A DNA stretch of 27,608 nt from Anaerolineales bacterium UBA2317 (GCA_002345215.1 DDVH01000009.1:1-27608), one strand, 5' to 3'. Counted from the first letter of the stretch, positions 1 to 7,596 are shown. Program-made: numbers and translations. Notes: generated by a model not told the origin, from the sequence alone.

Positions 1-100
1 CCAATCCCACGCCACCATCTTTTGGTGCGGCAAGCCCACCTGTAAAATCGCCTGCTCCCCAAGTAAAAGCAGATAAAAGACCATAAATGATGGATAGCAA
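1..100 (-). pseudogene. Partial divergent copy of an EamA transporter 5' end, runs off the window
   Basis: On the minus strand an open frame from a possible TTG codon at 100 (preceded by AGGGGA) reads LLSIIYGLLSAFTWGAGDFT and then continues G-G-L-A-A-P-K-D-G-G-V-G-L to the window edge. It is homologous, residue for residue, to the start of the plus-strand transporter, but after the Ala-Ala pair it departs from the family-like A-R-K-V-G. Whether this is an intact divergent paralogue, a fragment, or an artefact cannot be decided because only about 33 codons are visible. The two reading frames would overlap head to head by about 14 nt, which is odd for two functional genes. Confidence 0.4.
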
Positions 101-177
101 GTTGTCCCCTATAATTTTTGGTCTTTTATCTGCTTTCACTTGGGGAGCAGGCGATTTTACAGGTGGGCTTGCCGCAC
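25..177. repeat. Inverted repeat, two 58-nt arms (25-82 and 120-177)
   Basis: The arms are reverse complements at 57 of 58 positions (the mismatch is 65 versus 137) and are separated by 37 nt. The right arm is the coding sequence for GLLSAFTWGAGDFTGGLAA of the EamA gene. The left arm encodes the same peptide on the minus strand, and the mismatch is synonymous. Weaker similarity (about 16 of 24) extends outward to position 1. It could be the start of a divergent paralogue, a partial inverted duplication, or an assembly fold-back. Confidence 0.95.
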
Positions 178-947
178 GAAAAGTTGGTGCCGTGCAAGCA
201 GTGTTTTATGCTTCCATCGTCGGTTTAATAGCCGTCAGCATCGTCGCATTTATCAGTAACGAATCATTGCCATCTCTACAAAGTTGGGTGTATGCCATGA
301 TTGCAGGAATCTTTGGCATGGCAGGTTTAACGTTTCTTTATTTCGCAATGGCAAATGGAACCATGAGCATCGCCGCACCAGTTTCGGCTGTGTTGGCGGC
401 AACCCTGCCCGTCTTGATAGGAATCATCACCGAAGGTTTACCAGAATTTTTAACCTTGATAGGATTCGGTTTTGCCTTATTCGCCATGTGGATGGTCTCC
501 CAAAGTGAAAACGGAGTCAAAGATATTTTTTCGCATCTCTCGGACTTGAAACTGCCTCTGCTCGCCGGCATTGGGTTTGGCTTATACTTTATCGTCATGC
601 ACGAAGCCACCAGCGATGGCGCCTTGTTTTGGACAATGGTCGCTTCGCGTGTGACCAGCGTTTTATTTTTGTTTGTTTACATGCTGATAAAAAAAATCTC
701 ATTTCGGATTAACGACACCTCAGCACTCCCAGTGATTGGCTTAAACGGCATATTAGATTTAACTGGCAATGGCTTTTTTATTTTGGCTGGTCAGGCAGGC
801 AGGTTAGATGTGGCTTCGGTTTTGAGTTCACTCTACCCAGGTTCTACCGTTTTGCTCGCATGGATTTTTCTCAAAGAAAGACTAACGCGCAATCAATGGG
901 TTGGAGTGATTTCCGCTTTGATTGCAATTATATTGATGACAATATAA
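87..947 (+). CDS. EamA/DMT-superfamily membrane transporter
   Basis: The 286-aa product is almost entirely hydrophobic, with about ten predicted transmembrane helices in two homologous halves. This is the architecture of EamA (drug/metabolite transporter) proteins. The N-terminal motif WGAGDFTGGLAAR and the late segment SSLYPGSTVLLAW-FLKERL are typical of this group, where the second-repeat Glu-Arg-Leu lies near the end. The substrate cannot be read from sequence; relatives export small metabolites or amino acids. The start is taken at ATG 87 (a second ATG follows at 90), but no good ribosome site precedes it and the start lies inside the spacer of the inverted repeat. The stop overlaps the AAGGAG site of the next gene, so the two are probably co-transcribed. 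Confidence 0.85.
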   Translation: MMDSKLSPIIFGLLSAFTWGAGDFTGGLAARKVGAVQAVFYASIVGLIAVSIVAFISNESLPSLQSWVYAMIAGIFGMAGLTFLYFAMANGTMSIAAPVSAVLAATLPVLIGIITEGLPEFLTLIGFGFALFAMWMVSQSENGVKDIFSHLSDLKLPLLAGIGFGLYFIVMHEATSDGALFWTMVASRVTSVLFLFVYMLIKKISFRINDTSALPVIGLNGILDLTGNGFFILAGQAGRLDVASVLSSLYPGSTVLLAWIFLKERLTRNQWVGVISALIAIILMTI

Positions 948-958
948 GGAGAAAAGAT

Positions 959-1588
959 ATGGATTCTACTTACGAACACAATTATGCTCTACAACAAAAA
1001 GGTAATTTCTCCGCCACTGACCTTGAAGCTAATAAAGCAGGGAAGTTTTCACCTGCGCAACTCAAGCGTTTTGAAGAAGAACGAGATTTTATAAAACAAA
1101 GCTCTAAAAAATATGATAACAAAGGCTGGTTAATTTCACTGATTTTTGGTATTGGCGCATTATTCTTTGGGGTCGTTTTATATTTCGTCGGTGTATTTGA
1201 TATTTTACAAGAATCACTCGGAGCGTTAGTTTTCCCTGTCTTGTGCGTTATCGGAATCATCGTCGCTGTTTTGGTAGTTTTTGTAATTCCACGCCAATAT
1301 CAATCTACAGTTGAGATGTATAACGCCATGGGAACAGGTCTCACTGAAAATCCGCTTGGCGAAATCCAAACAATTGAAGCGCGTGTCGAAACGAGAAAAT
1401 CTCAAGGTGGAATCAATCGTCGCGGACATCAATCATCGAAAATATCGTATGTCTTGACAATGGACTCAATAGAATTTTTGATTTCAGAATCTTTGTTTGA
1501 AATCATCGAACCTAAACGTCTGTATCGAGTATTCGCAGTCAAAGATGGTGGCGTGTGGGTTTTGTTGAGCATGGAGACTTTAGAATAA
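959..1588 (+). CDS. Hypothetical protein with two transmembrane helices
   Basis: The product is 209 aa from ATG 959. This start is chosen because AAGGAG (946-951) precedes it by 7 nt; the frame is open further upstream, but that part overlaps the transporter gene. Visible parts are a charged cytosolic-looking N-terminus (about 1-55), two adjacent hydrophobic helices (about 57-80 and 85-108), and a soluble C-terminal part of about 100 residues ending in predicted beta strands (FLISESLFEIIEPKRLYRVF). The C-terminal part resembles the small beta domains that follow two-helix anchors in many uncharacterised bacterial proteins. No family is recognised and no function is assigned. It overlaps the transporter stop region by its ribosome site only, so it probably forms a two-gene operon with it. 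Confidence 0.75.
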   Translation: MDSTYEHNYALQQKGNFSATDLEANKAGKFSPAQLKRFEEERDFIKQSSKKYDNKGWLISLIFGIGALFFGVVLYFVGVFDILQESLGALVFPVLCVIGIIVAVLVVFVIPRQYQSTVEMYNAMGTGLTENPLGEIQTIEARVETRKSQGGINRRGHQSSKISYVLTMDSIEFLISESLFEIIEPKRLYRVFAVKDGGVWVLLSMETLE

Positions 1589-1638
1589 CTTTCATTCTTG
1601 CAAACGGTCAATCGTCTATCGTTCACCGTCTAAAAATG

Positions 1639-1738
1639 TGGTAAACTCACGTTCGCTCTCAATGGAGGGCAATTTTCTGGGAATTTGTTTTGACTAGCTC
1701 TAAACACCAAGCCCGATGAAAGTAAATCGGGCTTTTTT
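1639..1738 (+). ncRNA. Candidate short terminated transcript upstream of the helicase gene
   Basis: An extended -10 element (TG-G-TAAACT, 1639-1647) is followed about 60 nt later by a strong Rho-independent terminator (1709-1738) with no coding frame between. This predicts an RNA of about 85 nt starting near 1654. GGGC at 1676-1679 could pair with GCCC at 1711-1714 and compete with the terminator stem, so it could instead be an attenuated leader of the helicase gene 178 nt downstream. No -35 box is evident. No known RNA family was recognised. Confidence 0.3.
1709..1738 (+). terminator. Rho-independent terminator
   Basis: AAGCCCGAT (1709-1717) pairs with ATCGGGCTT (1726-1734) around an 8-nt loop and runs into six T residues (1733-1738). 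It lies 120 nt after the stop of the two-helix gene, too far to be its obvious terminator. Confidence 0.8.
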
Positions 1739-1814
1739 GTTGGGTAGGTTTGTTTGAAAAAGCAAACCTTATTAGCAATAAAGAAGTAAATAAGAGTTGT
1801 CAAAATAGTCCCCA

Positions 1815-1901
1815 ATGGTCGAAAGGTCGAATAAGTCTTACTGGTCTTAATAGTCGCTTATGACTCATTAGACTTGTAAGACCAATTAGACCAATAAGAC
1901 A
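1815..1901. repeat. Degenerate short-unit repeat tract (GTCTTA / TAAGAC type)
   Basis: The tract is built from loosely repeated pieces such as GGTCGAA, AGTCTTA, TTAGAC and TAAGACC in both orientations, so it can fold back on itself (for example ACTGGTCTTA against TAAGACCAAT). The 15-mer TTAGACCAATAAGAC at 1886-1900 recurs exactly and in the same orientation at 13233-13247, again between genes. Confidence 0.75.
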
Positions 1902-1916
1902 AAATTAAGGACAAGT

Positions 1917-3605
1917 ATGACAACCGATTTTTCTTCTTTAAACTTGCGTAGCGAGCTTACGCAAGCCCTCAACGAACTTGGCTATTCTGAACCTACGCCC
2001 ATTCAACTCGGCATGATTCCCCTCATGCTCACGGGGGTTGATGTAATTGGTCAAGCCCAAACAGGCACAGGTAAAACTGCCGCGTTTGCTCTCCCCATTC
2101 TCCATAATTTTCAAAAACAAAAAAATCCTCAAGCCTTGGTGCTTGCACCTACGCGTGAGCTTGCTTTGCAAGTTGCCGATTCAATGAACGAATACGGCAA
2201 ACATTTGCATATTCGCGTGCTGGCTGTGTATGGTGGTCAACCTTATGGACCACAAATCAATAATCTTCGTCGCGGTGTAGATATTGTTGTTGGCACGCCA
2301 GGTCGTTTGAATGATTTGCTTGAACGTGGCGTTTTGATTTTGAAAGATGTCAAAACAGTTGTACTTGATGAAGCCGATGAAATGCTCAACATGGGATTTG
2401 TTGAAGAAGTTGAAAAAATTCTTTCAACGACTCCAGCGGAAAGACAAACTGCTTTGTTCAGTGCCACCATGCCACAACGGATTCGCAAATTAGCAGATCG
2501 CTTCATGCGTGACCCTCAAACTGTTGCTGTTAAAAGAAGCACACTCACCGCCTCAGCCATTGACCAAAGATATTATTTTGTACATGATAGAGATAAAACA
2601 AATGCACTCACTCGTCTCTTTGAAATTGAACCGATTCACTCCGCATTGATTTTTGCTCGCACCCGCGCAGAGACTGCTACGCTTGCAAATGAACTCGTCA
2701 TTCGCGGAATCCCAGCCGAAGCCATTCATGGTGACTTAGATCAAAATGCTCGCGAACGTGTGCTTGGAAGATTCCGTGCCAATCAATTGAAAGTGTTAGT
2801 CGCAACAGATGTTGCCGCACGCGGTTTGGATATTGATGATATTTCCCACGTCTTCAATTATCACTTACCTGATGATGCTGAAGTATATGTGCATAGAATT
2901 GGTCGTACTGGTCGTGCAGGTAAAACTGGTATTGCCATTACCCTGTTATCTCCAAAAGAAAAACGCAGATTACGAGAAGTAGAAGCATTAACCAAACAAC
3001 CTGTAATGGAATTAAAGTTACCAACACCAGCTGATATTATTAAACATCGTGAAACACAAACCGTTGAAAACTTAAAAATCTGGCTCGGTCGCGGAAGATT
3101 CAAACGTGAATTAGAAATGGTGCAAGAGTTAATTGATGCTGGGCATGACCCATTAAACATTGCCGCCGCCGCAATTAAAATTTCTCGTGGCGATGAAAAA
3201 CAAAGACCCATTGCTGAAGTTTCAGAAGTTAAATCTGATTTCAACCGCAGAGATGAACGCGGTAGTGGTCGCAGAGAATCTTTCGGGCGCAAGGAATCGT
3301 TTGGGCGTAGGGGAGAGTCGGGGAGCAGAAGCAAGCGTGAGCGTGGAAGAGGCGCAACATCACATGAAGAGGGCATGATTCGTTTGAAGGTCAATAAAGG
3401 CAAATCACATAACATTCGCCCGAATGATATTGTCGGTCAAATTGCGTTTCATGCGAACATTCCAGGTTATACGATTGGAAAAATTCGTATTGAAGATAAA
3501 CATTCATTTGTTGATGTGCCTGCTGATGTTGTGGATCAAGTTATCAAACATAGCGGCAATTACAAAATTGGAAAAGAAAAATTTAGTGTTGTAAAAGCAA
3601 GTTAA
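1917..3605 (+). CDS. deaD: DEAD-box ATP-dependent RNA helicase, DeaD/CsdA type
   Basis: The 562-aa protein unwinds RNA duplexes using ATP, typically in ribosome assembly, mRNA decay or cold adaptation. All core motifs are visible: Q motif (GYSEPTPIQ, 22-30), Walker A (AQTGTGKT, 47-54), PTREL (78-82), TPGR (127-130), DEAD (151-154), SAT (182-184), ARGLD (301-305) and HRIGRTGR (326-333). After the two RecA domains comes an Arg/Gly/Ser-rich stretch with RRESFGRKESFGRR-type repeats (about 440-480), then a DbpA/CsdA-like RNA-binding domain (about 485-560). Length and domain order match the DeaD family rather than the short RhlE type. ATG 1917 is preceded by AAGGA at 5-nt spacing. A terminated candidate leader RNA lies upstream. 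Function is confident; specific RNA targets are unknown. Confidence 0.95.
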   Translation: MTTDFSSLNLRSELTQALNELGYSEPTPIQLGMIPLMLTGVDVIGQAQTGTGKTAAFALPILHNFQKQKNPQALVLAPTRELALQVADSMNEYGKHLHIRVLAVYGGQPYGPQINNLRRGVDIVVGTPGRLNDLLERGVLILKDVKTVVLDEADEMLNMGFVEEVEKILSTTPAERQTALFSATMPQRIRKLADRFMRDPQTVAVKRSTLTASAIDQRYYFVHDRDKTNALTRLFEIEPIHSALIFARTRAETATLANELVIRGIPAEAIHGDLDQNARERVLGRFRANQLKVLVATDVAARGLDIDDISHVFNYHLPDDAEVYVHRIGRTGRAGKTGIAITLLSPKEKRRLREVEALTKQPVMELKLPTPADIIKHRETQTVENLKIWLGRGRFKRELEMVQELIDAGHDPLNIAAAAIKISRGDEKQRPIAEVSEVKSDFNRRDERGSGRRESFGRKESFGRRGESGSRSKRERGRGATSHEEGMIRLKVNKGKSHNIRPNDIVGQIAFHANIPGYTIGKIRIEDKHSFVDVPADVVDQVIKHSGNYKIGKEKFSVVKAS

Positions 3606-3608
3606 ATA

Positions 3609-3641
3609 AAATTCGGAAGTCTTTAGACTTCCGAATTTTTT
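3609..3641. terminator. Bidirectional terminator between convergent genes
   Basis: AAATTCGGAAGTC (3609-3621) pairs perfectly with GACTTCCGAATTT (3626-3638) around a 4-nt loop, with flanking A and T runs on both sides. It can end the helicase transcript (plus) and the nitrilase-domain gene (minus, stop at 3647). Confidence 0.92.
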
Positions 3642-3646
3642 GTTAT

Positions 3647-5140
3647 TTACTTTGTTGCAACTTCCATTTGTAAATTCGTTATTGCTTTCTTTTTTCTAGT
3701 CATAAATAAACCAACTATCGAGCCTAACAAACCAATTTGCATGAAGTTTCCGAGAAAATCGCCGAGTGACGGATATAAAGTATTTACAGAACCAATTGGT
3801 GTTGATACATTTTGAACAGAAGCAAAGCCTTCGGTTTCATTTTCAAATGAGTCGACTCGGTTGTATTGATTGCCATACGCATCTGTGACAATTGAAACGC
3901 CTTGACCCGTTTGTCTGAAAATCGTCATACCATTTTCAACAGCGCGGAAAACAGACATGCCTGAATGAATATCTTTTACTTCAAGCCAATCTTGTGATGG
4001 AATGAAAAGCAAATCAATATTTTGTTCGCCAGCTTGTTTAATCACATCTGGAAAATCTGCATCCCAACAAATCACAGCACTCAATTTTCCATATGGCGTA
4101 TCAACACTTTGCAAAATACCATCGCCTTTGAGCGTGCCTTCAAAGTCATTGCCACCATATTTGGTGTGAGTCAAAACTACTGTACCAGTTGGGTCAATGA
4201 TATGAACTTTATTTTCAGCAGGTGTTTTTTCCATATCAAAAGTTGGTAGCACAATATAAATATTTTTTTCTTGTGCAATCGCAGAAGCATCGGCAATTAA
4301 TTGTTCAACTTCGTTTGTAAAACCAATCCCAGCACCTTCTTGTAATGAGATGATGTTTGCACCTTCATCTGCAAGTTTGCGGATTTGATTTAATTGTTGA
4401 ATATGTAATTCACTTACACTTTGATGAAAACCCGCTTCATCTCCACTTTGAAGTTGATTCATAACCTCAATCAGTTTTCCATTTGGAAGTGAAAAACCTG
4501 CAATTGTGGCAGTGGATTCAGGTTGAGCAGGGAGCAGAGTCCGCATGAAGCCAAGAGAAATGATGAGGGCGAGCAAACAAGTAAAAGTCAGAGAGAGGCG
4601 TGTGAATTTGAATCCTGAATCCCAAAGATGATTCATCAAACTTGCAAACCAGTTAATCAAAAATGTGATTCCCCATAAACCTGTGACGGATGCAATTTGC
4701 ATGACTGATAAAAAGTCACGTTGTGAATAGGCGGCGGCGCCGAATGTGCCGAACGGTGTGCCAGTGGATGAAAAGAAATCTATGGCGGTGACGGCGATTG
4801 GGAAAACCAATGTGAGCCATGCTGTTGAACCGAAACGACGATAATAGATTCTATCGATGACGTATGGAATTAAACCGATAGGTGTGGTCAATAAGAAAAA
4901 TCCAATTTCGGCAACGGGATGAATTTTGGACATGAAGGTTGCGCCTTGCCATGAAATGATTGTGGGGATGGATGATGCAAGCCATAGTAATAAAAAGTTG
5001 CGACCTGCTTTTTCACTTTCGCGGAAGAAGCGAAGTGCGAAGATGGGGGCAATCCATGCGGCGAGTGGAATGTTCCATTTGCCACCGATGAATAAACCGA
5101 AAATTGTTGCGATGATGAGGTAGATATATTTTTTGTTCAT
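3647..5140 (-). CDS. Membrane carbon-nitrogen hydrolase, apolipoprotein N-acyltransferase-like
   Basis: The 497-aa protein has about six N-terminal helices (1-200), an extracytoplasmic nitrilase-fold domain (about 212-450), and one C-terminal helix (about 463-482). This is the topology and length of Lnt, which adds the third acyl chain to lipoproteins. The catalytic triad is visible: Glu268 (LQEGAG), Lys327 (THTKYGG) and Cys358 (ICWDADFP). The residues after Cys are Trp-Asp, not the Tyr-Glu of classical Lnt, and the Lys region lacks the usual HLVPFGE, so it may act on another acyl or amide substrate. The start at 5140 is chosen because GGAG (5150-5153) lies 9 nt upstream; the frame is open 14 codons further. 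Nearby lipoproteins (for example 17878) are possible substrates. Membrane nitrilase is certain; Lnt activity is plausible. Confidence 0.85.
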   Translation of the reverse strand: MNKKYIYLIIATIFGLFIGGKWNIPLAAWIAPIFALRFFRESEKAGRNFLLLWLASSIPTIISWQGATFMSKIHPVAEIGFFLLTTPIGLIPYVIDRIYYRRFGSTAWLTLVFPIAVTAIDFFSSTGTPFGTFGAAAYSQRDFLSVMQIASVTGLWGITFLINWFASLMNHLWDSGFKFTRLSLTFTCLLALIISLGFMRTLLPAQPESTATIAGFSLPNGKLIEVMNQLQSGDEAGFHQSVSELHIQQLNQIRKLADEGANIISLQEGAGIGFTNEVEQLIADASAIAQEKNIYIVLPTFDMEKTPAENKVHIIDPTGTVVLTHTKYGGNDFEGTLKGDGILQSVDTPYGKLSAVICWDADFPDVIKQAGEQNIDLLFIPSQDWLEVKDIHSGMSVFRAVENGMTIFRQTGQGVSIVTDAYGNQYNRVDSFENETEGFASVQNVSTPIGSVNTLYPSLGDFLGNFMQIGLLGSIVGLFMTRKKKAITNLQMEVATK

Positions 5141-5175
5141 GTGAGTAGTCTCCATAAAATTTGTTTGTGGTTGTT

Positions 5176-5234
5176 TGACCATAGACGGTGGACGATGGAC
5201 AGTGAAACGGTCTACGGTCTATCGTCTATGGTCA
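5176..5234. repeat. Imperfect inverted repeat of GTCTATCGTC units
   Basis: The left arm begins TGACCATAGACG and the right arm ends CGTCTATGGTCA; the 12-bp outer ends are perfectly complementary and the inner parts imperfect (GGACGATGGAC versus GGTCTACGGTCTAT). A related single arm sits at 1604-1630. It lies upstream of both divergent genes, in the likely 5' leader of the nitrilase-domain gene. Confidence 0.8.
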
Positions 5235-5287
5235 ATGAGCATCATTTTATAGATTTCAACTTTATAAAACATCGTCCAAACCATCCC

Positions 5288-5323
5288 AAAGCGTACATTG
5301 TCCATTCGGACAATGTACGCTTT
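5288..5323. promoter_or_regulatory. Perfect 16-bp palindrome upstream of the histidine kinase
   Basis: AAAGCGTACATTGTCC (5288-5303) and GGACAATGTACGCTTT (5308-5323) are exact reverse complements around ATTC. The element ends 26 nt before the kinase start in a divergent intergenic region, so no upstream plus-strand gene needs a terminator here. The TTGTCC-N4-GGACAA core could be an operator, perhaps for the NarL-type regulator encoded just downstream. The T-rich tail (TTTCTTATTC) leaves a terminator role open. Confidence 0.6.
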
Positions 5324-5337
5324 CTTATTCTGTAAAG

Positions 5338-5343
5338 TAAAAT
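5338..5343 (+). promoter_or_regulatory. -10-like box 6 nt before the kinase start
   Basis: TAAAAT (5 of 6 to consensus) ends 6 nt before ATG 5350, and no Shine-Dalgarno lies in between, so the transcript may be leaderless. No -35 match is seen at the usual distance. Confidence 0.4.
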
Positions 5344-5349
5344 CAAATC

Positions 5350-6549
5350 ATGGAATCAAATCAACTCACTACAGGCAGATTTAGCACATTTTCGCTGTAT
5401 GGTTTTATTACGCTCTTATTAAGTTACCTAACAGTTCTTGTAACGATTTCTCTGTTTCAAATCGGTGATACAACTCTGGCAGGCTTCACAATTGCAATTT
5501 GTGTTGCACACATTGGTTTGTATTGGTTAAATGGAAGAGCAGAAAAAAATATCCGCTGGTGGATTTTTTATTATCTTTCGCAAACTTTATTGATTATTGC
5601 CATTGCATTCATCACACGCGGAAAGTATGAAATCAATATTTCACTTTTTGAATCGGCAATTATTTGTATTATCGGAGAGGCACTCGGTTGGTGGGGTAAC
5701 ACTCGCAAAGCATTTTCAATCGGCGGGTTTTATGTTTTGCTTTCTATTGTTTTGATTATCATTTTCAATGAACGCGAAAATATTTTTCCATCGTTGAGCG
5801 GTTTGTTAATCAATGGCGGCTGGATTATTTTGATTATGATTTTGTTTAATCAACAAATGTATGAAAGAGAAAAAGCAGTTGAATTGGCTGAATCACTTGA
5901 AAGTGCCAATGCCAAACTGGCGGCGTACAATGCCAAGATTGAATCATTGACTTTGCAAAATGAACGTCAACGCATGGCAAGAGAATTACATGACACACTT
6001 GCTCAAGGTGTGGCTGGACTCGTTTTGCAATTGGAAGCGGTCAAAGCTCATCTTTCAGCGGATAGAAAAGAACGCGCTTCTTCCATCGTGGAGCAGGCTC
6101 TGCTTCGAGCGAGAGCTACTTTATCTGAATCACGTGCCGCGATTGACGATTTGAGGTCAACATCTGGCAATCTGTCTGAATCTATTAATGAAAAAGTAAA
6201 TCGCTTCACACAAGCCACAGGAATTCCATGTGACTTGGAAATTTCTATCCATGAAAATGAATTTTCAAATGAAATCACAAATCATGCTTTGAGTATTTTA
6301 GGCGAATCACTAACGAATATTGCTCGTCATGCGCAAGCAACACAAGTGAAAATAAAATTTATTGTTCAAAATCAAACACTTGAACTTGAAGTGCGTGATA
6401 ACGGCATCGGCTTTAATCCTTCTCAAAACACAAGCGGACATTATGGTTTGTTAGGAATGCATGAACGTACACGTCTAACAGGTGGCGTACTTGCAGTTGA
6501 ATCAAATCAAAATGGCACATGTATTCAATTTATTGTCGGGAGACCATAA
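5350..6549 (+). CDS. Sensor histidine kinase, NarL/LiaS/DesK type with six transmembrane helices
   Basis: The 399-aa protein autophosphorylates and passes phosphate to the response regulator encoded next. Six hydrophobic helices occupy about 16-166 with only short loops, so it lacks an obvious extracellular sensor domain and probably senses the membrane itself or a partner protein. A coiled linker (170-205) leads to a HisKA_3 dimerisation helix with the phosphoacceptor His214 (ARELHDTLAQG). The HATPase domain shows the N box (ESLTNIARHA), G1 (VRDNGIGF) and G2 (GHYGLLGMHERTRLTGG). ATG 5350 has no ribosome site but sits just behind a -10-like box. Its stop overlaps the regulator start (TAATG). 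The trigger is unknown. Confidence 0.93.
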   Translation: MESNQLTTGRFSTFSLYGFITLLLSYLTVLVTISLFQIGDTTLAGFTIAICVAHIGLYWLNGRAEKNIRWWIFYYLSQTLLIIAIAFITRGKYEINISLFESAIICIIGEALGWWGNTRKAFSIGGFYVLLSIVLIIIFNERENIFPSLSGLLINGGWIILIMILFNQQMYEREKAVELAESLESANAKLAAYNAKIESLTLQNERQRMARELHDTLAQGVAGLVLQLEAVKAHLSADRKERASSIVEQALLRARATLSESRAAIDDLRSTSGNLSESINEKVNRFTQATGIPCDLEISIHENEFSNEITNHALSILGESLTNIARHAQATQVKIKFIVQNQTLELEVRDNGIGFNPSQNTSGHYGLLGMHERTRLTGGVLAVESNQNGTCIQFIVGRP

Positions 6550-7193
6550 TGATTCGTGTGATGATTACGGATGACCATTTAATTGTCCGCGAGGGGTTGC
6601 GATTGATTCTCGAAACAGCCGATGGCATTGAGTTAGTAGGTGAAGCGAAAGATGGGGCAGAATGTTTGGAGTTGGTCAAGAAATTAAATCCGCAAGTCAT
6701 TCTCATGGATTTGCAAATGCCACGCATGGATGGCATTACTGCAATTGAACATTTGCGAAAAGAATATCCTGAAATTGCAATTGTGATTCTGACAACTTAC
6801 AACGAAGATGATTTGATGATTCGCGGATTGCAATCTGGCGCACGCGGATATTTGCTGAAAGATTCAAACCGTGAAAATTTAATTGATACGATCCAAGCCG
6901 CTGCAAAAGGTGAGACACTGCTGAAACCTGAGATTTTGGCACGTGTGTTATCGTCTAAAACTTCTGTAAAAAAGGAAGTAACATCTCAAACAGAATCTGT
7001 TTTAACAGAACGTGAACTCGAAGTTTTACAACTTGCCTCACTTGGAGAAAGAAATAAGGAAATTGCTTTCAAATTGGGGATTACAGAGAGAACGGTCAAA
7101 GCGCATTTGCAAAGCATTTATCAAAAGTTTGGGGTTGATTCACGCGCGGCGGCTGTGGCTATTGCGGCACAAAAAAATTTGTTAGAGAATTAA
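6549..7193 (+). CDS. NarL/FixJ-family two-component response regulator
   Basis: The 214-aa protein is a phosphorylation-controlled transcription factor. The receiver domain (1-120) has the acidic pair Asp8-Asp9, the phosphoacceptor Asp54 (LMDLQMP), the Thr switch in ILTTYNEDD, and the conserved Lys in LLKDS. A LuxR/GerE helix-turn-helix follows (about 148-205; LTERELEVLQL and NKEIAFKLGITERTVKAHL). The start at 6549 is chosen because it gives the TAATG overlap with the kinase stop; the frame is open further upstream inside the kinase gene. Translational coupling and adjacency make this the cognate partner of the kinase. The perfect palindrome upstream of the kinase (5288-5323) is a possible autoregulatory site. 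Confidence 0.94.
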   Translation: MIRVMITDDHLIVREGLRLILETADGIELVGEAKDGAECLELVKKLNPQVILMDLQMPRMDGITAIEHLRKEYPEIAIVILTTYNEDDLMIRGLQSGARGYLLKDSNRENLIDTIQAAAKGETLLKPEILARVLSSKTSVKKEVTSQTESVLTERELEVLQLASLGERNKEIAFKLGITERTVKAHLQSIYQKFGVDSRAAAVAIAAQKNLLEN

Positions 7194-7229
7194 ATAAAAA
7201 GATGACAGTCACCTGTCATCTTTTTATTT
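7192..7229. terminator. Bidirectional terminator between regulator gene and ridA
   Basis: The 17-nt arm ending GATGACAG (7192-7208) pairs perfectly with the arm starting CTGTCATC (7213-7229) around TCAC. A-rich and T-rich flanks on either side serve both strands. The arms overlap the stop codons of both convergent genes. Confidence 0.92.
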
Positions 7230-7596
7230 ACGGCAATTTCGCAATCGCTTCAATCTCAATTAAGAATTTTTCATCTACCAAACCTGCAATCACAGTTGCA
7301 CGAGCAGGGCGTGGCTCAGGAAAATATTCCATATAAATTTTATTATAGGCTTGGAGATATTCAGGTTTGGTGATGTAAGTTGTTGCTTTGACAACATCTT
7401 TAAAATCACAACCTGCGGCGCGTAATATATTACCGAGATTCTCAATCACGAGTTGAGTTTGTTCTTCAATTGTTGCACCAATAGTGCCATCCGCTTTTAT
7501 CCCTACTTGACCAGCAATGAATAAAAACCCTCCACTGACGATTCCTGGGGTATAAGGTCCAGAGGATGGGAAGATTGCAGTTTTTGTTTCAGACAT
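7228..7596 (-). CDS. ridA: RidA-family enamine/imine deaminase
   Basis: The 122-aa protein belongs to the Rid (YjgF/YER057c/UK114) family, which hydrolyses reactive enamine/imine intermediates formed by PLP enzymes. Family marks are visible: GPYTPGI near the N-terminus, FIAGQVG, the catalytic-type Arg in RPARATV, and the Glu in IEIEAIA. Presence of both Arg and Glu is the signature of deaminase-active RidA rather than inactive Rid subgroups. The start is ATG 7596, because AAGGAG lies 8 nt upstream; a TTG seven codons earlier is open but unsupported. A good promoter (7627-7656) lies upstream. It is a single-gene unit converging on the two-component genes. Confidence 0.94.
   Translation of the reverse strand: MSETKTAIFPSSGPYTPGIVSGGFLFIAGQVGIKADGTIGATIEEQTQLVIENLGNILRAAGCDFKDVVKATTYITKPEYLQAYNKIYMEYFPEPRPARATVIAGLVDEKFLIEIEAIAKLP

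Larger units (their letters stand above)
1589..1916. other. 328-bp spacer with repeats, terminator and hairpins
   Basis: From left to right the spacer holds a GTCTATCGT-type repeat arm (1604-1630), a possible extended -10 (1639-1647), a terminator (1709-1738), a second hairpin (AGGTTTG 1746-1752 with CAAACCT 1763-1769), and a run of degenerate TTAGAC/GTCTTA units (about 1815-1901). No convincing reading frame is present. The helicase ribosome site AAGGA follows directly. Confidence 0.8.

Noticed and set aside
1530..1560. 15-mer AAAGATGGTGGCGTG shared with the minus strand near position 10
   Set aside because: One such chance match is about what is expected in a window of this size on two strands.
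1815..1901. Repeat tract considered as a CRISPR array
   Set aside because: Units are short, irregular, in both orientations and without constant-length spacers; no cas genes are present.
2861..3415. 184-aa minus-strand frame opposite the helicase C-terminus
   Set aside because: It is the shadow of the Arg/Ser-rich helicase region, rich in Leu, Arg and Ser repeats, with no ribosome site and no recognisable domain.
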